Shown here one piece after another: positions 22,853 to 35,053 of a stretch of 64,000 nucleotides of DNA. The position numbers and the translations under genes are program-made. This DNA comes from Cycas panzhihuaensis. Lineage: Eukaryota > Cycadophyta. A model generated the notes under the pieces. That model saw only the letters and a program-made list of their open reading frames with translations, had not been told where the DNA came from and searched no databases. The stretch is taken from NCBI GenBank assembly GCA_023213395.1, contig CM041465.1, positions 29,395,741 through 29,459,740 on the forward strand, written 5' to 3'. Position 1 is the first letter of the stretch. Every line of letters starts with the position of its first letter.

Positions 22853-25800
22853 TTCTCTACCATAATATTCATTATGTGTAACTCCAAGCTTTTCTCTAAA
22901 TTTATGCAACTTAACTTTTCTAAGTGCCTTTACAAAGATATATGTTGCTTAATCTTTTGTACCGTAGTACACCAACTATATTTCACCTAATTGGATGAGT
23001 TCTTAAATGAAATGATGTTGCATCTCAATATGTTTAGTTCTACCATGGAAAAATGGATTATGTGTTATTTGAATAGTTCTTTGATTATCATACCAAATCT
23101 TAGTAGGACCATTTTATTCCAACTAAAGATCATATAGTAGATGAAGAAGCCACACTATTTCATATGCACCTAATATTATTGCTTTATACTATGCTTTTGC
23201 TATAGATAATGAAACAATATTTTACCTTTTAGTACTTTATACAATAATTGCTAAACCTAAGCTAAGTGTACACCGAGAAGTAGATTTTTTATCATCAATG
23301 TCACCTTCTAATCAAAATCTATATACTTCATGAATCTAAAATTTGGTGAAGGTTTGTAGTGTAGCCAATAGTTTATTATGCCTTTTAGATATTATAGAAT
23401 ATACTTAGCCACTTTCTAATCTGAAGATTTAGGATCTTGCATGAATCTCGATGCAACACTAATTGCATGCATTATATCAGGCCATGTAGATGTCAAATAT
23501 ATTAGGCTCATAATGAACTATCTATATAATATAGGATCTATCAGTGTAGAGTCATCAAGTTTGGATAGTTTAATACTAATTTTAACTGGTATGGATAAGG
23601 CCTTACAATCACTCATCTTGAACTTTTGGAGTATATCTAAGGTATATTTTCTTTGAGAGATGAAGATACCATCATCGTCCTACCAAACTTCCAATCCTAG
23701 GAAGTAATGCATCAACCTAAGTTAGTCATTTTGAACTCTTTACACGTCATCTTTAAATTTTTGAGAGAGATGGGAATCATTTACTATATAGATAAGGTCC
23801 TCAACATAAAGTCCCATAATTAGTATAGAATCTCCCTCAATTTTAATGTATAAATTCAAATCTATCTAAGTTCTTTCAAATCCTTGATCTCTAAAATATT
23901 TGTTTATCCTATAGTACCATGCTTTAGGTGCTTATTTTAAGCCATAAAGTGTCTTTTTCAGTTTATACGCTTTATTTTCTTTCCCTATAACTTCAAAACC
24001 TTTTAGTTATTGGACATATATATCCTCTTTAATGTATCCATTAAGGAATGTATTTTTAACGTCCATCTGATGAACATCCCAACCCTTTTAGGTAGTTAGG
24101 CTTAACATCATACAAATTTTTTCCATCTATGCAACAAGAGTAAATGTTTTACTATAATCTATGCCTTCTCTTTGGGCATATCCTTTGGAAACAAGTCTAG
24201 CTTTATGTTTATTAATAGGTCCATTAGATCTAAATTTGGTCTTATAGACCCATTTAGTTCTAATGAATATTTTATAGGGAGGAAGGTCAATGAGTTCTCA
24301 TGTGTTATTTTTTACTATAGAGTTATATTCTTCTTCCATAGATTTCCTTTGTTCATCATAAGTATTAGCCTCTTCAAAAATATGAGGCTCATGGGCTTCC
24401 ATTACTTGACTCATAAGGATGAAGTTAACCTGATATGAATGAGTAGGTCTTCTATCATAGTTATTGTCTAAAATATTATCCAAGTCATGAATTCTTTGCA
24501 CCCATTTGGGAAATCTTTAAGTTTAAGAGGAGGTTCCCTCACCACTTGGTCTTGATACATTAATATTTTTCTTTGGATCATGTATAGGTGGCATATATGT
24601 TGACCTAGGAGATGAGTCAAAGTTTATCATGATATTCCTACCTTTAACTTGAACATAATCTAAGTGATAATAGTCATGCTCTTTAAATATAATATCTCTA
24701 CTAACCATGACCTTTCTTTCTTTGTGGTCATACATATTATATGATTTATAAATATCACTATATCTAATAAATATACACTTAATTCTCTTATCATCAAGTT
24801 TGGTCCTCTTTTATTCAAGAGCATGGACAAAATCTAGGCATCTAAAGATTCTCAAATGATGAATATTAGGTTTATAACTAGTACATACTTCTTTAAGTGT
24901 CATCCAACTAAAGGCCTTAGTGGTACACCTATTTAGGAGTATGGATAGCTCCTGTCCAAAACTCATGTCCCAACTTCTTGTCTTTTAGAATGCGCTTAGC
25001 TATCTCAACTATGGTGCAATTTTTCTATTTAGAAATCCCATTTTATTGTGGAGTGTAGGGGTTGATGTATTACCTTCTCATGTCATGGTATATATAATAG
25101 GCATTAAATTCATTTGAGATGAACTCTCCCCCATTATCTAATTCGATGGAGAGTATATTGTATCTACTTTAATTTTCCATTAAGGTTTTGAAGTATAAAA
25201 AGCATTGAAAAATATTTACCTTAAATTTTAGGAAATAGACATATGTTTTTCTTGTGTAATCATCAATGAATATAAGAAAATACTTTGTACCAATTAATGA
25301 TGGGACATCTATAGGACCACAAAGATCTGTATAGATTAAATGAAGTGGTCCCTTTTCTCTATAAATTGTATTACAAAAACTTTCCCTATATCATTTCCCT
25401 AGGAGGCAACTTTCACAAATATCCTTATTAGCTTCAATTTATGGTAGCCCTTCAACCATATCCATTTTATTCATAAGAGCTAAGCTTCCATAGTTTAGGT
25501 GGCCAAATCTTTTGTGCAACATGTCATTATCTAATTTCATTATCATCTTTAAAGTATAATTATCTGAGGGGTTAAAACTAGCTTGAAAATTCTATCCTTA
25601 GTCATTCTTCCTTTTGCAACAACCACTTTGTTCTTCATGTTATCCTTAATAGTGCATTTATCATTGTCAAATATAACCTTATAATCCTAGTTCATTATCT
25701 GTCCTACTGATAAAAGATTTTTTTTAGAGCTAGAACATGTAGAACTTCATTAAGATATCTATGTTCACCTAAATCTCTCATGATGATAACTTTGCCCCTT

Positions 25801-25914
25801 CTAATATATTCATATGAGGTATCATCTCCAAACATGATTAAGCTTTTTTTTAGTCCTGACAATGGTTTGAAATATTTCTTCTTTATGAGTCATGCGTGTA
25901 GAGAAACCCAAGTC
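22853..25914 (-). pseudogene. Element C pol (PR-INT-RT-RNase H), broken
   Basis: Same layout as B. The protease triad D-L-G starts at 25,914. Integrase lies about 25,500-24,640, its C-terminal end MYDHKERKVMVSRDIIFKE at 24,735-24,680. RT lies about 24,500-23,440 with EEEYNSIVKNNT and the catalytic motif YVED at 23,808-23,797. RNase H follows to about 22,900. At 24,012-24,007 the codons are CAA-TAA: Gln followed by a stop, halfway between B (Gln-Gln) and A (two stops). Confidence 0.88.
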
Positions 25915-27012
25915 AATATATTAATAATCATCTTCCATCTCATGTACGATAAAACTTGATATGAATAGATGATAAGTCTCTCTAATTTCAACAACTGTAT
26001 TAGCACTAACCCTTATAGCAAAGCACCTATCCTTAGTATGACCAACTTTATAGTAAAATATACAATAAATCATATTCCTTCCACTTTGGCTAAGACTCTT
26101 GCTTATAGGATTTATTCTATCAATGGAGGATGGGCCTTTGAAAGTTGGTATGACCTTGGTAACTTTGGAAATATTGGTTTACTTCTTGATGTCTCTCTTG
26201 ACTTTGATATCTTTGTTAGCTAGGATATCTTTAATTTACTCCTTGATTTCTTTGGTAGGGAGATTAGTGTTTCGGTTGATGTTCTTGATGTGTCTCTTAT
26301 CTAGGATTTCTATCTCTCTCCCTTAGGGATTAGTTCCTAGATCTTAAACCTTTAGCTTAGGAATTTAACTTGATCCTTATCTTAGTTGTAAATGTATATT
26401 TTAAAGATTCATTTGAGCTCTTCTTCTCTTCAACTACCACTAACATGGCACTCAATTATGCAATCTTTAAGATACTTAGGTCTTCTGAGACTTCTATGCT
26501 TGTTGTTACTATTTTAAATCTCTTCACTTCACTAACACACTTAAGAATCCTTTCAATAACCCTTTGTTTAGTTAGGGTCTTACCAAGAGATCTCATTTGA
26601 TTCATAAGATCTTAAACATTTATTATAAATTCATTGGTAGAATCATTAGGCATTATCCTTAATTTTTTAAATCTACTCCTCAATGTTTAGAGCTTAAATG
26701 ATGCTACACCTTCATAAATGAGCTTAATGTGTCCTGCGCCTCTTTAAACTTAGATGCATAACTAATCCTTAGAAATATATGGTCTTCTAAGGCACAAAAA
26801 ATCAAAGTTAGAGCTTCATTGTCTTTCTTTACATACTCCTTAAAAACTTATTTTTTTGCTTTACTAACATTTTGACCAAGTTCTATGTAACATATCTTAA
26901 TAATATCCCATATATATTTAGCAATGAGGATGGGTCTCATCTTCCTACTCTAATTTAAGAAATTTGATTCATCAAATTTGGGAATGATCATGTTACTAAA
27001 ACTATTAGCCAT
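25915..27012 (-). pseudogene. gag: Element C gag, broken
   Basis: Met at 27,012. Capsid part to about 26,370, where the mirrored sequence matches A (KILR, ESKDLS-like blocks). The basic linker is shorter than in B: a piece present in B near 17,080-17,140 is missing here near 26,130. The zinc knuckle near 26,075-26,010 has only His-Cys-type remnants. Confidence 0.84.
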
Positions 27013-28626
27013 TATTTTTAAAATAAAGTTTTATTCAAATGTTTCCCAACGTATAGGTTTCCCAAGTAAAGTTTTGAAATGTGTCATATTCCTTATGAAG
27101 TTTGCTAGGCTCTAAGTTTACGAGTCTCTAAGGAAGCCTTTGGTTATTATTCTATCTAACGGAAGCTACTTACAAGTGGTAAATTAGGGACCCAATATAC
27201 CAGTACATGTGCACTAAGCTCTAGATACCTTAGTACATGAGCTACAAAGAAGGCACATGACCTCCCTAACTTGTTGACCCACCTGCATTAGACTTATATT
27301 TAACAATAGATCTAGCAGTGATGACTTAACAACCAAAGATAGTTACCATCTCCAGGTCTAGTCTTGGTCTCCAAACTCTAAAAAAATATAAGTTTTTCAC
27401 CTTATCCTACCACCTAATACACCTGATAAACAATGGTATTTCTCATCCAATATGAGTAGGATAAGGATGTCCTAATTATTCCCCTTACAAGGTTGGAAAA
27501 TAGGAGGTTTGTTTGGGAGTTTATCTTGTTTAATATAAATATATATTTTATTTGTGGTTTTATGTAGCAAATAAGGTTCCTTTTTATTCAATTAATGAAA
27601 GTAACTTGACAATGAAATGGAATATATCTCTTTAAATGAAATAAATGTAAGACGAATGTGATTTTTTGAATAAAATAAACATGAAATAAGTAAGATTTTA
27701 AAGTGGTACAAATAATCCCTAAAATAGTATGAAATGAGAAGAAAATAAAATAGCCTTAGATGAGCTTGTAAATATGTTGTAAGATGTACTCTAAGTGAAC
27801 TTTAAATTGCAAGAAAGCAACCTTAATTAAACTTTGAAATATATTTTAATAATGATGTATAATTGACCTTTAAAGAAGTCACAAAGAGCCTAATATGAGC
27901 TTCAAGATAAAATGAATAATTTAAAAATGATTTATAAGCTTTTAAGATGTACTAAATGCACTTTATATGAGCATTTAGGGTGCAAAAAAAATCCTTAAAT
28001 GATCTTTAAAAATAAGCTTTAAAATGAAGAAAATTAACCCTTAAATAAGATAAGCAAGCTTGATATGAGCTTTAAAATAAAATGAATGAGCTAAAAATAA
28101 AATAGAAGCTTTAAAATAAAGTGATTTATGGTTTAGAATGTACTAGTTTGTGAAATGGCATCCAAATATCTTCTTCTCCTTTAAGAGGCTAAATTTCATA
28201 AAGAAACTACAAAAAATCATATGTGAGCCTAAAAAAATCAAGTGAAACCAGTCAAAGATCGATTAGTATCTCATTATAATGTAAATGTACTTAGATAGAA
28301 TTGAGAAATAGCTTAAAATAGTGAGAAAGAGCTCAAACTTAGGTCAAATAGAAGGGATGAATTTAGAAGTCTCAAACTCCTATAAAATAGCTTTAGATTA
28401 TAGTGAAAATAGCTTTAGTATATAGATTAGTGAACCTAATTTCCAACAGATCTAGTTATTTAAAAAACTGACTCTTGGATCAAAAGTTATAATCAAAATA
28501 ATGAGGTCACCTCCTTATGATGAAAAAATTGAATAAATGAGGTTAAGCCCCTTTTAATGAAGACCCTGGTCACCTGGAGGGCTCAAAAGATCAGTCATTA
28601 ACCTATGAAGGATGTTAGTAGATACC
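27013..28626 (-). other. Element C leader, gag-proximal part
   Basis: Non-coding; aligns with B 18,027-19,642 and with A 1-1,689 in reverse. It ends at the F insertion (28,627). Confidence 0.8.
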
Positions 28627-28959
28627 TATTAGAAAATACAAAAATGCAAGTAAAGTAAACAAGGTCGATGGGATCTTTCACATCAAGCAAATATCAAGCA
28701 GGAACAGATCGCATGGGATACTAGATTACCGTGGGAAACCCTTACAAGTAAAAACCCATAAATGATAATATTTTACATTTTGACAAAATCATATATTATA
28801 TAAAGTTAGACTTTGATCTATATTTATAGATCTAAATTACCAAATATAATTACAAATTACATCATCAGCTTACTACAATTGAGAATATTCGTCCACATAA
28901 TTAGGCAAAAAATAGGGAGGCCCACTTTATATTAGGTGGTATGGACACATTTTCTAACA
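28627..28959 (-). repeat. Element F 3' LTR
   Basis: 333 bp from TATTAGAAAATAC to TTTTCTAACA. It matches 32,994-33,319 and the truncated copy at 19,643-19,881. The starting TG has become TA. Confidence 0.9.
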
Positions 28960-28972
28960 TCTCCTCTTAAGG
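28960..28972 (-). promoter_or_regulatory. Element F polypurine tract
   Basis: Plus-strand TCTCCTCTTAAGG, which reads CCTTAAGAGGAGA on the element strand directly before the 3' LTR. Confidence 0.7.
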
Positions 28973-29900
28973 TAAATATAAGGCAATAAGGATTATCATT
29001 GGAAATAAATCCCCTCTCAAGGATAACCTTACCGAACCCAATATGCATGAACACTGATGTAGTGATCTTCAACTTGAGCTTAGTGAATACATCCATAAGT
29101 CAATCTCCACTTGGATAATCTTTAACCTATATCTTCCTTAATCTGATCTTCACTCATATGTAATGGTACTATGCCTCATATGTGCTCAATTCTTTAGATG
29201 TGACTACAATAGACCTACAACCATATAGCTCTCTTCACACCTAACACTTTGTCTATATAACTAAATGATATTCCTTTGACTAGATCAAGAGGTTGAGACA
29301 CTTAAGCCATGTGAATTTCCTCTTCAAGTCTTCATTAAGGAACACTAATATGATACGATACAATACCCAACTATCTAAAGTTACTAAAGTAAGGATCAAA
29401 TGGACCATAAACATAGAGACTGATGCATAATGTCTCATCATACCTTAATCCTTCTCTGCTAGAGATCACCTCTGCAACAAGTTTTTAAACTTGTAAATCA
29501 ACTAGTTTTTTTGCTTCAATACAACTCTCCATCATGAATCTGTACTTACTGGAACACTAGTATCTATCTTCAGCTTTAACTAGCATGTTAACCCACAATA
29601 TTCCATCATCTTATAGGTCTTCAACTATTAATTGAACATGGAGTTATAATCCATATCTACTCATCTAAAAACTCCTCCTCATTAATCTGTCACTAGGTCC
29701 TACTTCTATCTTAAGAACAATGTTAGGCAAACAAACCCCCATATCTATTGAATAATGACTCAAAAAAGTGAAGTAATGAAGGATAAAACCTATAAATAAA
29801 TTAAACTCAATATGATATATTATAAACTCTTCAACTAAATATCTAGACTGATCACAATACTTTTCCCCTTATATATCATATTGTTTATAAGCTAAACAAC
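28973..29900 (-). pseudogene. Element F pol remnant: RT piece joined to RNase H tail
   Basis: Minus-strand reading from about 29,350 shows a VFLNEDL/EEEIHMA-like block (the conserved ..FLNGDLEEEIYM.. of copia RT, in two frames). Only about 250 bases later comes an MDVFTKLKL block (near 29,090-29,065), which is the ADVFTKPL end of RNase H, followed by GFGKVILERGF. The YVDD part of RT and the body of RNase H are therefore deleted. Frameshifted and full of stops. Confidence 0.65.
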
Positions 29901-30003
29901 TCATAGACTTCAAACTCTTGCAATCTTGCTACTGTAATCTTCATCTAAGATGTGTGCACTCCAATGAACCAAAGGAAATAAATGGAATGCTTATGACTTC
30001 TAT

Positions 30004-30385
30004 TGGAGTTAATAGTCATCACTCCACTCCCACCTTCCAACCAAGGGAGCACACCTCATCTTCCTCAACTTACACATGTGGGTGCTCAACATGTATAAGT
30101 AAGTTTAAGGTAAGTTTATGTTAATTTGAGTTAAGTTTTCTTTAAGTTAAGTTTGTATTATTTTATTGTAATTTGAATTTCAGGGGTTGAGGAGTTTTCC
30201 TCCTCCCCTAAAATTATAAATAGTGAGGGGTGTGCAACCCTGGTGTCTTTAGACACCACCCATATTGGGAAATTTATAAAGCTTTCTCTATCATAATGGA
30301 TTAAATATACAATGATTCTTATTCATGATACAATGATCTATTGAGTTTTGTTTATTGGATTCATGTTATACCCTATTCTCCTACA
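30004..30385 (+). repeat. Solo LTR of the A/B/C lineage inside F
   Basis: TGGAGTTAATAGTCATCAC corresponds to the LTR starts TATGAGAATTAATACTCATTAC (A) and TGTGAGCATTAATA (C). The block TTATAAATAGTGAGG, then ACCCTGGTGTC, then ACACCACCC at about 30,214-30,262 repeats the promoter order of the A LTR almost word for word, and TCTATTGAGTTTT near 30,330 matches the C LTR tail. The end is at about CTACA 30,385. No internal sequence adjoins it and no TSD is evident. Confidence 0.65.
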
Positions 30386-32981
30386 TTTTATTTCCTTCAA
30401 CTTGGTCCAAACACAAAACAAGAGAGGAAAATATGCTACAAATAGTATCAATAAGGGTACCCATACTTGTCTGCTATAGATTCTGCCAATAAAACATGGG
30501 AGGCAAACCACAACATATACCAACCTCACCATCTACATCATGATACTCACCTATAATGCAACCTTTCAAGCCAATTATATATACCATGACAACAGAATCA
30601 CTAATTTTAAGGTATCTTGTCTTAGACCTTTCTATTTACACTTCAATTTTTATCAAACACTCTATCTCGATTCCACATCAGACTTATTCGGATATGTACC
30701 CTTGTTGAACTAGAATTAATTAGGCCACAAACCTCATGCTACCATCAGTCCAACTAGCAAAAGATAATGGTCCATTATCAAATGATAACCACTTATACAA
30801 GCAAATTCTGAACCTCATCACCTCATATACATCTGATGTAATAGAACTCAAATATAACTGAATAAACCACAATTATATCAATGAATAATCATATAAATAT
30901 GAACTTTGTGCAATGATCTATGCCACAATCAAATAGAAACATATTTTGTATTAATATACAGTTAAGGTATCTCATGCTCTTACTCTTTGCCTAGTCTCGC
31001 CCTCATACTTGCCCTCAAACACACCCAATTACGCCCTTCTCTTTCCCATAAAACTCTTGCCCAATCTTACCATGTAATAAACATGCAACAAGTACCACAT
31101 TATCACCTCATATCTCCATGTCACTTCCATACCAATTCTCTTATGTAAACGCATATAGGAGAACCAACATTTACCTCTTCACCCAACTCATTCTTCCATG
31201 TACAACACATGCAAGAGAGCCTATAATCATCTATAATATTTTCCTTACTCTCTTATATAAAGTTCATGCAAAAATATCACATTGCTAATACACCTCAATA
31301 GCTCTTGTGTAATCACATGCAAGAGAACAAATATAAGGCCTCAAAGTCACTAATACACCATATGTCACCATGCCTTATTCATGCCTCATATATTATAATC
31401 TTATGCATGCCATTAAATCAAAGTGATAAAGAACCATATAATACACCTTAACCTTTAAAAGGAATAATGAAAACATACATTAATCCATATATTAAGGTAT
31501 AGCTAACTTGATTAAAGGCATATCCATATTACTAAATCATTATAAATAATTTAACAACCATCAAAAGGTGTTGAAACCTATCAAACATCACCCATTGATA
31601 AATTAAATACTAGGCGATATCACAGTACTACCCATAATATTCATATAGGTGACTCAATATACCAGTCGTAGGTGATAGGTAAAAGGCAAACATACTATCT
31701 ATGTTAGGGATACATGATGATATAGGTGACTTCATTATATATCAACATGGTTGTGTGAAATATATACTGCTTGCAACTATATCATCACTATAGATTCAAA
31801 ATTAGAGGTGATAACATGACAGCAAAAAATTATACAGATGATGCCAATATTCACGGCTAGGTGATGTAGAATATCATTATATGGATATATATTAATATAG
31901 TATGGCTCAATAAATAGCCATACAATAAACCAAATGACGAATATATAAAGGGCGACTCCAAAATAGGTATCATAAATATTACAGATGAATAGAGATCAAT
32001 ATAAAATGGGCGAAGAAAATCATCACGTAGACAATTGGCAATAATATATATACATAAGCGACTATAATCATCATGGCAACACAAATATAGATGGTGAACT
32101 AAATTATAAATGGCCATGATTAGATGAGAACAAATTTAATAACATCAATCAACACAATTGAAATGTCGACTTTGTAAAAATTATCATACGATATATTTAT
32201 CATGGTGGACAATGGATGTAAATACAAATGTAGATATGACCATTGTAATCATTGTGAACTGTAAATAATTATCATGCATAATGCATAGACAAAAAAATGT
32301 GGCTGCCAAAATGAAAGGTTATGATAATTATCATGGGTTCACATTAGAAGTTAGACTAGAAAATAGTATGACTATCATCACAAACCAACAAGTGGGTGAC
32401 TTAATCTTCACATAGTGATTTAATAACCATACAGTATCCAGGCAGGGTAGAAGCAATAGTGACATAAATACACTAAAGGACATCCATATTATATAACCAT
32501 ACCTCTTAGCACCTTATATTTATCACTGGCCACCAAATATATTTATTCAAACCCTAAAATCAACTAGGTAATAAATATACTAAGTATGCCTTATGATATT
32601 AATCGTAATATTGTCTTCACGGCATTGCAATGGACTACTAGGTTTTCTATGCTCTCCCACTGGTAATAGAGGGCTGGTAACCATCTCTAAGGCATCTAAA
32701 CTTAGTGGCATCATCAAATGGGGATCTGGCACCTTTAGTAGGCTCAAACAACACTCTCATGGCTGGCAATGGAGTCAAAACTTGTCCACATACCTCCATA
32801 TAGCTTAGAATACTTGTAAACAAATATAGAAGGCTCTTGGGATCCTCCAACAATCACTTGCACCACTATGGCTATTTTGTACGGTCATCGAGCATGCCAA
32901 TCTACTAAGGGTAAGCCAACATAACCTAGCACCATCTATTGGACCTTTGACAATGTTCATCTACCTATGCATGAGCTACAT
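30386..32981. other. Element F interior, coding not recognisable
   Basis: This should hold the gag and integrase of F on the minus strand, but I find no capsid, zinc knuckle, protease or integrase motif. The stretch at about 31,000-31,420 repeats CACATGCAAGAG-like words, and 31,600-32,110 repeats GGTGAC/GGCGAC words at uneven intervals, suggesting old tandem repeat or replaced sequence. One 68-codon minus-strand frame (32,853-32,647) has no known motif. Confidence 0.4.
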
Positions 32982-32993
32982 GCTCTGATACCA
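32982..32993 (-). promoter_or_regulatory. Element F primer binding site
   Basis: Plus-strand GCTCTGATACCA, TGGTATCAGAGC on the element strand, adjoining the 5' LTR with no spacer. A perfect match to the initiator-Met-tRNA complement used by most plant copia elements. Confidence 0.9.
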
Positions 32994-33319
32994 TGTTAGA
33001 AAATGCAACTAAAGCAAGCAAGGTTGATAGGATATTTCACATCAGGTAGATATTAGGTAGGAATAGATCACACGAGCCACCAGATTGATGTGGAAAACCC
33101 TTATGGGTAAAAACCCATAAATGATAATATTTCACATTTTGACAAAATGATATATTATACAAAGTTGGACTTTGATATATATTTATAGATCTAAAGTGCC
33201 AAATATAATTACAAATTACATCGTCAACTTACTACAATCGAGAATATTGCTCCACATAATTGGGCATAAAAATAGGGAGGCCCTCTTTATATTAGGTGGT
33301 ATAGACACATTTTCTAAAA
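32994..33319 (-). repeat. Element F 5' LTR
   Basis: 326 bp from TGTTAGAAAATGC to about TTCTAAAA at 33,319. The primer site adjoins its inner end at 32,993. Confidence 0.9.
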
Positions 33320-34075
33320 ACCTTAAACTTTATAAAAAATAATTAAATCTCTTTGAAACAAAATTTATTGAGAGTAACCTAAAATTTTTTAAATCTAAGC
33401 CCCTTTTGAACAAAAAATTAGGACATATGAGAGGGCAATATGACCAAAAGATAGGGGCTAAGGGCTAGAATCTAAATATTATCAAATTAAATTGAATTTT
33501 CTAATATTATATAAGCTTATATTAAATAAAGTAAATTAAAAAAAAAAAATTTAAATCCACAGGAGCATGTGAATAGAGGTAGCTTTAGCAAGCTTGATCC
33601 ATTCACAGAAGTTATAGATCACCACAAAAATTAAGGGGAGGCTTGATTTAGTAGATGCCTATACATCTTGAAATTTTCATAGGAAATGGATTAATAGAGG
33701 CAGAAAATGAAGCAATAGAAGCCAAGGAGGTCGCAGAGGGCATGCAGAGGCTGTGGAAGCTATACAAATAGATAAAAGATTAGCGCAGCCTACTAATAGC
33801 CCTAAGTAATAGTAAGAGGTTTAGAACTTAGTCTTAGAAGAGTTTAGTGAGAAATGAAACTAGATCAAATGGTTTTCAAGTTAGAGCACTAGGGTTTGAG
33901 TAGGCAACAAGAGCAAGCAAGCTTCTGGAGGTAATATCTCCCTATAGGAGTGACAAAAAATAAAACCATCTTTTTTGGCACAGATATGACTTAGAGAGCT
34001 TCTAAACGAATGGTCACTTAATATAGTTTAAATAACCATGGAGAGTACACCATCCAAATGAAGTCTAAATTTCTT
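33320..34075 (-). other. Element C leader, middle part, between F and G
   Basis: AT-rich, then mixed sequence with a 12-base A run near 33,538-33,549. It belongs to C by position: the 5' LTR and primer site of C lie beyond G. No supported ORF. Confidence 0.65.
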
Positions 34076-34080
34076 GAAAA

Positions 34081-34391
34081 TGAAAGAGGTTAATGTATCA
34101 AGGTCATTTGTGTAAATTAATTACGTAATGTTAGGATATATTATTAGTATTAGTCTCTTAGTGAAATGCACTTTATATGCATTTAGATATAATTTTAGGT
34201 TTATGTCATTAGGCATGAAAACCCTAATCCTAATTCTCAACCTCAATAATAAAAGGTGAAATCTCAAGGAGGGAGTCATTAATCATTCTCACCTTTAAGC
34301 TTACTCTTATATCTTATTTCATCTCTTTTTCATTCTCCATTGTTATTGTGTGTATGTGAGTGATTTATTCCCTAGATCCATCTTTCCTTCA
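34081..34391 (+). repeat. Element G 5' LTR
   Basis: TGAAAGAGGTTAATG to CTTTCCTTCA, 311 bp. AATAATAAAAGG (near 34,245) and CAAGGAGGGAGTCATTA are shared with the 3' copy. Confidence 0.93.
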
Positions 34392-34393
34392 TG

Positions 34394-34405
34394 TGGTATC
34401 AGATC
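34394..34405 (+). promoter_or_regulatory. Element G primer binding site
   Basis: TGGTATCAGATC, two bases after the LTR; 11 of 12 positions match the initiator-Met-tRNA site. Confidence 0.88.
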
Positions 34406-34438
34406 TAAAAGAGGATCTATTCACTCCATTCCACTTAC

Positions 34439-35053
34439 ATGGAGTCATTTTGCCTCTCCTTCACCTTACTAAGCCCTATTAGAATTTCCAATAGTATGCC
34501 TTCAATTGGTGGACAGTGGATCATGGACACAGGAGTAACTCAACATATGATGTGTAATGACAGCCTATATCAAACATTTGACTTAAATGTTCAAGGAGTT
34601 ATTCACATGGCTGATAAATCAGAAGAACCTATTGAAGGAATTGGTAACATTTGCCTAAAACTCCTAAGCTTAAAAGATTTTACATTTCTTGATGTCTTAT
34701 ATATACCCAATCTTAAACAAAACCTACTCTCCTTATCTACACTTATTTCTCATGGATTTAAACTGAGTATAATCGTAAATGACCAGACTCTCCAGGTCAT
34801 TCACCATCTAACTAATCAAGTGGTCTTGACTGGACATCTCTCTAGCAAACTCTTTCTATTGAATGGATCTCCATCTTCTAAAGCCCATTATGCCCAAAGC
34901 CCTTGTGCCAATGAAGAATTTTCATTTAATTCCATCTTGACCCATCTAACATTATCACCAGAAGCTCTTTATCATGCTTACATGGGCGATGTTCACATTG
35001 ATAGACTTAGAGATCTTTGTAACACTCTTCCAAATCTTCCAAAGTTCTCTTAA
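34439..35053 (+). CDS. Element G protease to pre-integrase segment (204 codons open)
   Basis: The longest intact frame of G. After a short leader peptide it reads GGQWIMDTGVTQHM, the copia protease site with D-T-G (Asp codon near 34,524). VLYIPNLKQNLLSLSTLI is the well-known second protease block (VLyVPgLkkNLlSv). The frame continues into a pre-integrase-like region to a stop at 35,051-35,053. There is no capsid or zinc knuckle upstream and little room for one. This is the only protease in the copia elements here that keeps a plausible catalytic triad. It may still be a relic, as downstream pol is broken. Confidence 0.78.
   Translation: MESFCLSFTLLSPIRISNSMPSIGGQWIMDTGVTQHMMCNDSLYQTFDLNVQGVIHMADKSEEPIEGIGNICLKLLSLKDFTFLDVLYIPNLKQNLLSLSTLISHGFKLSIIVNDQTLQVIHHLTNQVVLTGHLSSKLFLLNGSPSSKAHYAQSPCANEEFSFNSILTHLTLSPEALYHAYMGDVHIDRLRDLCNTLPNLPKFS

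Larger units (their letters stand above)
28627..33319 (-). mobile_element. Element F: decayed copia element (-), 4.7 kb, nested in C
   Basis: LTRs 28,627-28,959 (3') and 32,994-33,319 (5') match each other throughout (GGGTAAAAACCCATAAATGATAA-like and TAGGGAGGCCC blocks). A perfect TGGTATCAGAGC primer site (minus strand) lies at 32,982-32,993 and a purine tract at 28,960-28,972. Remains of copia RT and RNase H at about 29,080-29,350 set the superfamily. No clean TSD is seen (left ATACC, right ACCTT), perhaps through later mutation. It lies in the leader of C, and a truncated copy of its LTR marks the end of the duplicated block. Confidence 0.88.

Noticed and set aside
31857-32117. A hydrophobic 86-codon minus-strand frame as a membrane protein
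   Set aside because: AT-rich DNA gives Ile/Leu/Tyr-rich frames by chance; it overlaps the repeated-word region and has no conserved motif.
28622-33324. A target-site duplication for element F
   Set aside because: The left flank ATACC and right flank ACCTT do not match at the LTR ends I can defend. F is supported by its LTRs, primer site and purine tract instead.
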